A stretch of 17,533 bases of DNA, taken from contig CAZOPS010000013.1 in NCBI GenBank assembly GCA_964581885.1, positions 1-17,533 of the forward strand, written 5' to 3'. The position numbers were made by a program, and so were the translations under genes. Numbering within the stretch: the stretch's first letter is position 1; the number at the start of each line of letters is the position of its first letter. Source of the stretch: JAYEID01 sp964581885. Lineage in GTDB: Bacteria; Patescibacteriota; WWE3; JAUXAW01; JAYEID01. This document shows positions 13,776 through 17,533 of this stretch, piece after piece. The notes beneath the pieces are model-generated. The model was given only the letters and a program-made list of their open reading frames with translations. It was not told the origin of the DNA and did no database searches.

Positions 13776-13784
13776 TCTACCCCC

Positions 13785-14087
13785 TCAATCAGTCCACGGT
13801 GGCACCATCGATGGAAACCAGTGGTGGAGTAACTCTATCAGATAGCAAATTCGCTTTTTTCGCCCCTCCGGCAATGGCTCCTCCCACATCGCAAAGCAGC
13901 ACCTGCCACCGAGAATGTCGCAATCGCAAAGCTCACCACGCCTGTGAGATACAGGAAAATGGAAACCTACATCCCAAAAGTTACCGTCAATAGGCCTCAC
14001 CGCAACAATAGCCGCATAAGGCCTCCCTCCATCAGTACGGAGGACCACCGTATTTCCATCCCCCGAAACTCTAAGTAGATTAGACAT
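13785..14087 (-). CDS. Hypothetical 100-residue protein, first gene of the operon
   Basis: MSNLLRVSGDGNTVVLRTDG starts a beta-rich N-terminal part (about 1-42), then a cysteine-containing stretch (GELCDCDILGGRCCFAMWEE, about 51-70) and a tryptophan/histidine-rich end (LHHWFPSMVPPWTD). The start is secure: TAAGGAGG lies 6 bases before the ATG at 14085-14087 and a very good promoter lies at 14137-14164. The end is less sure. An A6/T6 run at 13854-13859 lies in codons 77-79, and adding one base there would change the tail to a more ordinary sequence (KANLLSDRVTPPLVSIDGAT) ending at 13789. No family recognised. It leads an operon with the broken frame (13574-13775) and the 70-residue ORF. Confidence 0.6.
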   Translation of the reverse strand: MSNLLRVSGDGNTVVLRTDGGRPYAAIVAVRPIDGNFWDVGFHFPVSHRRGELCDCDILGGRCCFAMWEEPLPEGRKKRICYLIELLHHWFPSMVPPWTD

Positions 14088-14136
14088 TTCCTACCTCCTT
14101 ACCCACTCAATCTCCCTTCTCTTTCTCGATAAACTT

Positions 14137-14164
14137 ATTATAACAGCAAAAAGGTTATTTTCAA
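14137..14164 (-). promoter_or_regulatory. Strong sigma-70 promoter of the three-ORF operon
   Basis: On the minus strand TTGAAA (14159-14164), 16-base spacer, consensus TATAAT (14137-14142) with an extended -10 (TGTTATAAT). CCTATAAACT lies directly upstream of the -35. The leader of about 40 bases ends in a strong SD. Confidence 0.75.
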
Positions 14165-14175
14165 AGTTTATAGGA

Positions 14176-14215
14176 TATAAAAACGGGGAGCCGTTTCGAA
14201 AAACAAACTCCCCGT
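14176..14215 (-). terminator. Intrinsic terminator of the lipoprotein gene
   Basis: On the minus strand ACGGGGAG (14208-14215) pairs perfectly with CTCCCCGT (14183-14190) around a 17-base loop, followed by TTTTTATAT. It starts 14 bases after the stop codon. Confidence 0.82.
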
Positions 14216-14229
14216 ACGAACAATACAGG

Positions 14230-14637
14230 CTAGAAACCGATTCGCTCACCACCTACTTGGAGGATCAGACGGTGCCCTGGTTCTGTAAGGACAAGCAAGT
14301 TCTTCGCTCCCATCCAGGGCTCCTTGTAAACATCTTTGAGAGGGAAACCCTCTGGGGCAAAGAAAAGATACGAAACCACCTCGTCGGCCTGCATTGTGTA
14401 GAGCGCAACCGCATTGCACTCTTCAATCACAGCCCAGTCGACGCCGAGGTCATCTGTAAAAACCCTCTCACCTTCAAAGCTTTCATAGCTTTGAACGAAT
14501 CCTGCTCGTTCAAGAACTAGATATGACCCGGATACCGTAACGGGGCAGGCAATGGTTACATCTTCCGGAATAGTTGGGCCTTGAGAACACCCAACCGCAA
14601 TCAACGCAACAAATAGCACCACAGCAACCTTTTTCAT
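14230..14637 (-). CDS. Small putative lipoprotein
   Basis: 135 residues with a classic lipoprotein signal: MKK, hydrophobic core VAVVLFVALI, then lipobox AVGC with the lipidated cysteine at residue 17. The mature part (SQGPTIPEDVTIACPVTVSG...) is beta-rich, has two further cysteines (about 31 and 74) that could form a disulfide, and no recognised family. It should be attached to the outer face of the membrane. I chose the ATG at 14635-14637 because CAGGAGGG lies 4-6 bases upstream and the signal peptide starts exactly here; an upstream ATG would bury the signal. It is monocistronic, with promoter 14685-14713 and terminator 14176-14215. Confidence 0.85.
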   Translation of the reverse strand: MKKVAVVLFVALIAVGCSQGPTIPEDVTIACPVTVSGSYLVLERAGFVQSYESFEGERVFTDDLGVDWAVIEECNAVALYTMQADEVVSYLFFAPEGFPLKDVYKEPWMGAKNLLVLTEPGHRLILQVGGERIGF

Positions 14638-14684
14638 TTTCCCTCCTGTTAAGTTAAGTGCTACACAGCTACGAGAACAAACCA

Positions 14685-14713
14685 ATTGTACAACAATTTT
14701 GCCGGGTTTTCAA
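14685..14713 (-). promoter_or_regulatory. Sigma-70 promoter of the lipoprotein gene
   Basis: On the minus strand TTGAAA (14708-14713), 17-base spacer, TACAAT (14685-14690). Each hexamer matches consensus at five of six positions. TCCTATAAGA abuts the -35, as at the 14137 promoter. The leader is about 40 bases with AGGAGG near its end. Confidence 0.75.
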
Positions 14714-14801
14714 TCTTATAGGATTAAGTTACCGCTCAAAACAGAGGTCGTCAAACCCCCAATATCTTAACCGACATACGACCGTTATTGAGTTATTTTG
14801 T

Positions 14802-14830
14802 TTGAGAAAAAAAAGTAATTATAATTATAT
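14802..14830 (+). promoter_or_regulatory. Possible plus-strand promoter for a small RNA
   Basis: TTGAGA (14802-14807), 17-base spacer, TTATAT (14825-14830). The region is A/T-rich, so a chance match is quite possible. If used, a transcript from about 14837 would reach the T8 run at 14963-14970, about 130 bases later. Confidence 0.25.
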
Positions 14831-14836
14831 GGAAAG

Positions 14837-14970
14837 GTTTATAAGTTAAAAAATGAGGTTTATCGAAATCTCGCTGGGGAAAATTAACTAAGATTAAGAT
14901 AAAGTTTCTAGGTGGTAAGTCCAGCCGGGCTACCGGTCAGCCGATTGGCGAGTCCCAGCTCGTTTTTTTT
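14837..14970 (+). ncRNA. Candidate structured small RNA ending in a T8 run
   Basis: No ORF. Several potential stems: GCTGGG (14873-14878) with CCCAGC (14954-14959) as a long-range closing helix, CCGGGCTACCGG, GCCGATTGGC, and CGAGTCCCAGCTCG (14949-14962) followed by TTTTTTTT (14963-14970). The terminal CGAG stem is only 4 pairs and competes with the closing helix. The core (14899-14957) has a diverged second copy at 15451-15516 that keeps GTAARTCCAGCYGG and GGCTACC and a hairpin followed by GAGT, while the hairpin sequence differs. No match to an RNA family I know. Confidence 0.35.
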
Positions 14971-14984
14971 GATGGAGAACCTTA

Positions 14985-15398
14985 CTAAACAACCTTTGAG
15001 AAGTCACCGTTCAAAATTACCGGATTCACAGCTTCTAATTCGGTCTTGTAATAAGGAATGTCGGGAATTGGGTTGAGGAGAAATATTTTTTGATTTAAAA
15101 CATGCGCAAATCCAATTTCCATTAAAGTATTACCCCCAATATAATTTTTAATACCATGTTTGTCTATATTAACGACCAAAACTGCGTCGCCGTCTTGCAT
15201 TTGTCGCCAAAATTCCCTAATCGCATCTTCGTTGTTCTTTTGAAAAATTTTAATGCGTTCTTTCTCTTCATCGGTTTTGCCCACAAATGGTTCGACAAGA
15301 TTAGTAACATACGCATCGTGGCCCATTTCAATAAGCCGATCGCGGACTTCTATCATTCTTTCCGTGTATTGCATACTGCCTATTACTCCAATTCTCAT
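14985..15398 (-). CDS. Nucleoside 2-deoxyribosyltransferase-like protein
   Basis: 137 residues with a Rossmann-like fold: beta-1 MRIGVIGSM, a central DAVLVVNID strand (about 71-79), then NYIGGNTLMEIGFAHVLNQK (85-104) and IFLLNPIPD. The G-N-T-x-x-E-x-G-x-A pattern, with Glu94 in the catalytic-nucleophile position, is typical of the deoxyribosyltransferase superfamily, which includes enzymes acting on nucleosides and nucleotides and many uncharacterised proteins. The actual substrate is unknown. The ATG at 15396-15398 fits the MRIGVIGS start; an in-frame ATG 39 bases upstream lies before the promoter -10. No SD: the -10 (15405-15410) ends 6 bases before the ATG, implying a leaderless mRNA. It lies between a glycosyltransferase and a lipoprotein gene as a separate unit. 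Confidence 0.8.
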   Translation of the reverse strand: MRIGVIGSMQYTERMIEVRDRLIEMGHDAYVTNLVEPFVGKTDEEKERIKIFQKNNEDAIREFWRQMQDGDAVLVVNIDKHGIKNYIGGNTLMEIGFAHVLNQKIFLLNPIPDIPYYKTELEAVNPVILNGDFSKVV

Positions 15399-15404
15399 GT
15401 AGAA

Positions 15405-15433
15405 AGTATAACAAACACAAACTGCTTCAACAA
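15405..15433 (-). promoter_or_regulatory. Promoter for a leaderless mRNA (15398 gene)
   Basis: On the minus strand an extended -10 TGTTATACT (TATACT at 15405-15410), a weak -35 TTGTTG (15428-15433) at 17-base spacing, then TTCTAC and the ATG. Six bases between -10 and ATG puts the transcription start on the A of ATG. Confidence 0.55.
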
Positions 15434-15436
15434 ACA

Positions 15437-15536
15437 AATTTATAAGTTAGGATAGTTCTTTTAAATAGTAAATCCAGCTGGTCCGCAGGCTACCCGTAGT
15501 TTCGTGCGAAGAGTAGGAAAGTTTTTGTTGGGGAAG
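15437..15536. repeat. Intergenic module, second copy of the structured element
   Basis: This stretch between the glycosyltransferase stop and the 15405 promoter begins with ATTTATAAGTTAGGATAG and ends with GAAAGTTTTTGTTGGGG (15517-15533, identical to 13273-13289). Its core (15451-15516) parallels 14899-14957: GTAAATCCAGCTGG, GGCTACC, then a hairpin TTCGTGCGAA followed by GAGTAGG. CTAC (15490-15493) can also pair with the GTAG before GG. No ORF. Confidence 0.5.
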
Positions 15537-15546
15537 TTGATTATAC

Positions 15547-16602
15547 TTATAAAAGCTCTTGTAACGTAATTTCGTATTTCTTTGCTACTTCATCCCAGGA
15601 AAACTTCTCGGCTTGGGTACGGGGGATATTTCCAAAATCTGTTTCTAATGCCTGCTTTAGAGTTTGTGCATAGATTTCGGTATCCGATGGATCTTCCACA
15701 AAAAAACTGGCGCTGCCAACAATATTCCTACGCACGGAATCATCTGTAGACACAACTCCCAAACCACTCGCCAGTGCTTCTAAATAAACTATCCCAAAAG
15801 CCTCTTCCGTCTCCGGAACCAGCGTAAATAAATCACAAGCTCTGTAAAGAGCGAGCATTTCTGAATGTTCAAGCTGCAGTAATTGAAATCTATCTCCCAA
15901 GAGGTTCTCACCCAAATCGGTTACCTCGTCTCGCAAATCACCATCACCGCAAACAACTAAACTTACATCTTCCAATCGCGCAGTGGCTCGAATTGTCTCC
16001 AAAATGTGCTTACTTTCCACTAATGCTCCAACTGTTAAAATTCTTGGCTCTGCCACATCTAAAGGGTATTGATCTCCTTTCGCGCTGAAACGTTTTGTAT
16101 CAACAGCATTGGGAATCACCTCCACAGGACCATCAAAAAAGCTTTTTGCCTTTTCTGCCTGCCTTTCGCTAACAGCTACAAAAAGATCCGGCTTGTGTAC
16201 AAACTCTTTTTCCACATTCCAATGGCCAACAAGAACCATCTTTGCCCCGCTATAATCACAATATTTGCGAGAAATAGGAAGTTCCCAACTCCCGTTAAGC
16301 GGAAAAACAATATCTGGTTCAAACTCCATCAAATCTGAAAGAAGTTTATACGTAAACCTCCCCAGCATTTTACTCCAGTAATCTAAATCATATTCCCTTT
16401 CTTTGGTACCGGTCATATCAGCCTCGTCCCAATCCACAGGGATATCAACGGTTTTTACAGTATAAGGTTCACTAGTTGTCTCTCCTAATTGGTAAACAAC
16501 AATCTCGTGTTCTTCTGCCAAACGAGTCGCCAGTTCGTTGACCCAACTCTCAATGCCCCGCTTAACCGGGCCAGAATATGCAGAAAGAAAAGCTATTCTC
16601 AT
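15547..16602 (-). CDS. Glycosyltransferase, GT-B fold (GT4-like)
   Basis: 351 residues. The N-terminal Rossmann domain starts MRIAFLSAYSGPVKRGIESWVNELATRL, with the glycine-containing acceptor loop. The hinge segment is VEVIPNAVDTKRF (about 160-172). The C-terminal donor-binding domain has ILTVGALVESKHI (188-200), LVVCGDGDLRDEV, and the EX7E motif E267-E275 (EAFGIVYLEALASGLGVVST), which in family GT4 contacts the nucleotide-sugar donor. It probably transfers a sugar in cell-surface or exopolysaccharide synthesis; donor and acceptor are unknown. No TM helix is evident, so cytoplasmic or peripheral. The ATG at 16600-16602 has no SD; an extended -10 (TGTTATACT) ends 6 bases upstream, implying leaderless translation. 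Confidence 0.93.
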   Translation of the reverse strand: MRIAFLSAYSGPVKRGIESWVNELATRLAEEHEIVVYQLGETTSEPYTVKTVDIPVDWDEADMTGTKEREYDLDYWSKMLGRFTYKLLSDLMEFEPDIVFPLNGSWELPISRKYCDYSGAKMVLVGHWNVEKEFVHKPDLFVAVSERQAEKAKSFFDGPVEVIPNAVDTKRFSAKGDQYPLDVAEPRILTVGALVESKHILETIRATARLEDVSLVVCGDGDLRDEVTDLGENLLGDRFQLLQLEHSEMLALYRACDLFTLVPETEEAFGIVYLEALASGLGVVSTDDSVRRNIVGSASFFVEDPSDTEIYAQTLKQALETDFGNIPRTQAEKFSWDEVAKKYEITLQELL

Positions 16603-16608
16603 AAGGAG

Positions 16609-16617
16609 AGTATAACA
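16609..16617 (-). promoter_or_regulatory. Extended -10 for a leaderless glycosyltransferase mRNA
   Basis: TGTTATACT on the minus strand (TATACT at 16609-16614), followed by CTCCTT and the ATG at 16602. Spacing and sequence match the -10 at 15405. No good -35 is seen at 16-18 bases, as extended -10 promoters can tolerate. Confidence 0.5.
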
Positions 16618-16664
16618 TGAGGTAATTTTTTGCTAGGAAATTCTAAAAAGTTACTATAATCAAA

Positions 16665-17300
16665 TCAACTGTTAGAATCATAAAACACTTTGTCATTTTG
16701 TTTGAATCCAATAAATTCCAAAAACCGCTCACCTCTTGGATTTATCTTAATTACGTTATCCTGCTCACGAATCAAAAAGTGATCCTCAAGAACCTTTAAT
16801 ATGGTAGCCAACTCGTCATTAGATATATTTCTAAAATGCCGGTTAATAAATTCTCTATTGATTGACTCGTGTTTGGAAATAAGATTTAAAACTTGTTTTG
16901 TTCTAGGCACATAAAATTTGTTCAGGTATAGAAACTCAAAAAAATTTAATCTGGTAATTAAGAAGTTTATAAAATCTTCCTTATTTTTTATTTTATCAAC
17001 AGCTGCTTTTAGTAATTCTTCTTTCTCATAAAGAACTTCATTAAAATTTTCAAACTCTTTACGAATTTGTTCTAAATTTTTGTTACTCAAAGCATCTCCA
17101 AGAGACATTCTGTTTTCAGTATCAGGTGCTTGAAGCTCCACCCCAAAATGAGCGGTCCAAAGACTCTTGAGCTTTGAAAACATACTTTTAAGATCATTTC
17201 TAAATAAAAGAAGAAAAAGTATAAATACACCGGGAAAAGAGATAACGATTCTCATTAAATCCAAAAGGGAATCTATTATAAAAATCTGATTGTTATTCAT
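16665..17300 (-). CDS. Membrane-anchored protein with C-terminal winged-helix-like domain
   Basis: 211 residues, unrecognised family. One N-terminal TM helix (about 12-32, LMRIVISFPGVFILFLLLF) is followed by a basic juxtamembrane stretch, a charged helical linker (about 60-110, ENFNEVLYEKEELLKAAVDK), and a C-terminal region (about 120-205) with alternating helices and a strand-like end (LEDHFLIREQDNVIKINPRG) that reads like a winged helix. Such proteins may bind DNA or partner proteins at the membrane; the role is not known. I chose the ATG at 17298-17300; an in-frame TTG two codons earlier is possible. No SD. It is lower in GC than neighbouring genes. A terminator of the upstream unit lies just before it, so it should have its own promoter, which I could not identify. 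Confidence 0.75.
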   Translation of the reverse strand: MNNNQIFIIDSLLDLMRIVISFPGVFILFLLLFRNDLKSMFSKLKSLWTAHFGVELQAPDTENRMSLGDALSNKNLEQIRKEFENFNEVLYEKEELLKAAVDKIKNKEDFINFLITRLNFFEFLYLNKFYVPRTKQVLNLISKHESINREFINRHFRNISNDELATILKVLEDHFLIREQDNVIKINPRGERFLEFIGFKQNDKVFYDSNS

Positions 17301-17315
17301 GTTCAAATTACTTCA

Positions 17316-17337
17316 GGAAAAAGGTGCGGAGCGCCCC
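17316..17337 (-). terminator. Short intrinsic terminator after the Cys-rich gene
   Basis: The minus strand reads GGGGCGCTCCGCACC then TTTTTCC: a 6-pair stem with one mismatch and a 3-base loop. It lies 29 bases past the stop of the 17367 gene. Confidence 0.55.
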
Positions 17338-17366
17338 TTTATCAATTGATAAATTTTTGCTCCTTA

Positions 17367-17533
17367 TTACTCTTCTCCACCGTTTTCCTCCGCACGGCGG
17401 CGCCTTTGCATATCTAAAAACGCCTTCCCATAAGGAAAGTTCCACTCTCTAAATTTTTTACAAGGAAAGTCTTTACAGTCTCGAGGACAATAGGAGATTC
17501 CGCGCTCCACAGCGCACTTACAAACCAAACACA
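17367..17533 (-). CDS. Cysteine-rich protein, DUF3795-like, C-terminal part (cut by window edge)
   Basis: The last 54 residues of a protein whose start lies beyond the right edge. Visible: CLVCKC, then GISYCPRDCKDFPCKKFREW, then NFPYGKAFLDMQRRRRAEEN and a short acidic tail ending in TAA-TAA. Six cysteines (visible residues 1, 4, 6, 15, 19 and 24) suggest zinc or iron-sulfur binding. The YCxxxCxDFPCxxF pattern resembles DUF3795-type cysteine-rich proteins, whose function is not established. The short hairpin at 17316-17337 probably terminates it. It is too short for a frame-tracking method needing 60 codons, but the motif leaves little doubt that it is coding. Confidence 0.75.
   Translation of the reverse strand, partial: CLVCKCAVERGISYCPRDCKDFPCKKFREWNFPYGKAFLDMQRRRRAEENGGEE

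Noticed and set aside
13799..13993. A plus-strand 64-codon frame opposite the 100-residue ORF
   Set aside because: No SD or promoter; the minus-strand promoter, SD and operon structure explain this region.
14911..14970. A cobalamin or other known riboswitch
   Set aside because: GTAARTCCAGC vaguely recalls the cobalamin core, but the rest of the conserved core is missing and on the plus strand no gene lies downstream to regulate.
13121..15536. Integron attC sites between the small accessory genes
   Set aside because: Small genes separated by structured ~100-base elements suggested a cassette array, but the boundaries are not inverted RYYYAAC/GTTRRRY pairs, the genes have their own promoters and terminators, and no integrase is present.

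Overview
The window looks like a chromosome fragment of a small-genome bacterium, most likely a member of the Candidate Phyla Radiation (Patescibacteria, possibly Microgenomates or a relative). The evidence is indirect: short intergenic gaps filled with A/T-rich micro-repeats, many start codons without a Shine-Dalgarno (SD) sequence, a family 4 uracil-DNA glycosylase, RNase J, a RodZ/FtsK pair and a YtxH protein together, and TGA used as a normal stop (so not the TGA=Gly code of Gracilibacteria/SR1). No rRNA, tRNA, CRISPR array, transposase or phage gene was seen.

Almost every gene lies on the minus strand, so the window reads from right to left. The left two thirds (1-11.4 kb) is a conserved housekeeping block: rpsO, pnp, a Lon-type ATPase without its protease domain, a type-4 uracil-DNA glycosylase, RNase J (rnj), FtsK, a RodZ-like membrane HTH protein, a small membrane protein, a YtxH-like protein, and the 5' part of alaS cut by the left edge. 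It joins RNA decay (PNPase, RNase J), ribosome assembly (S15), DNA repair and cell division/shape. The rpsO-pnp gap is almost wholly one long hairpin, placed like the RNase III/PNPase autoregulatory site of E. coli.

The right third (11.4-17.5 kb) is accessory. It holds a 60-residue unknown, the only plus-strand gene (with its own promoter and terminator), a Nudix hydrolase, a three-ORF operon of small unknown proteins of which one is probably frameshifted, a small lipoprotein, a deoxyribosyltransferase-like protein, a GT-B glycosyltransferase, a membrane-anchored winged-helix protein and the C-terminal end of a cysteine-rich protein. Most of these are monocistronic units with recognisable sigma-70 promoters and intrinsic terminators.

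Two expression styles coexist. The genes between about 11.8 and 14.7 kb carry canonical AGGAGG-type SD sequences. Most housekeeping genes, the glycosyltransferase and the deoxyribosyltransferase-like gene have no SD, and several have a -10 box so close to the start codon that the mRNA should be leaderless or nearly so. The strongest candidates for undescribed structure are intergenic: a two-copy structured element near 14.9 and 15.5 kb that may include a plus-strand small RNA, a recurring TTTATAAG motif around promoters, a shared spacer motif in three core promoters, and a 203-bp REP/MITE-like palindrome cluster at 1.2-1.4 kb.
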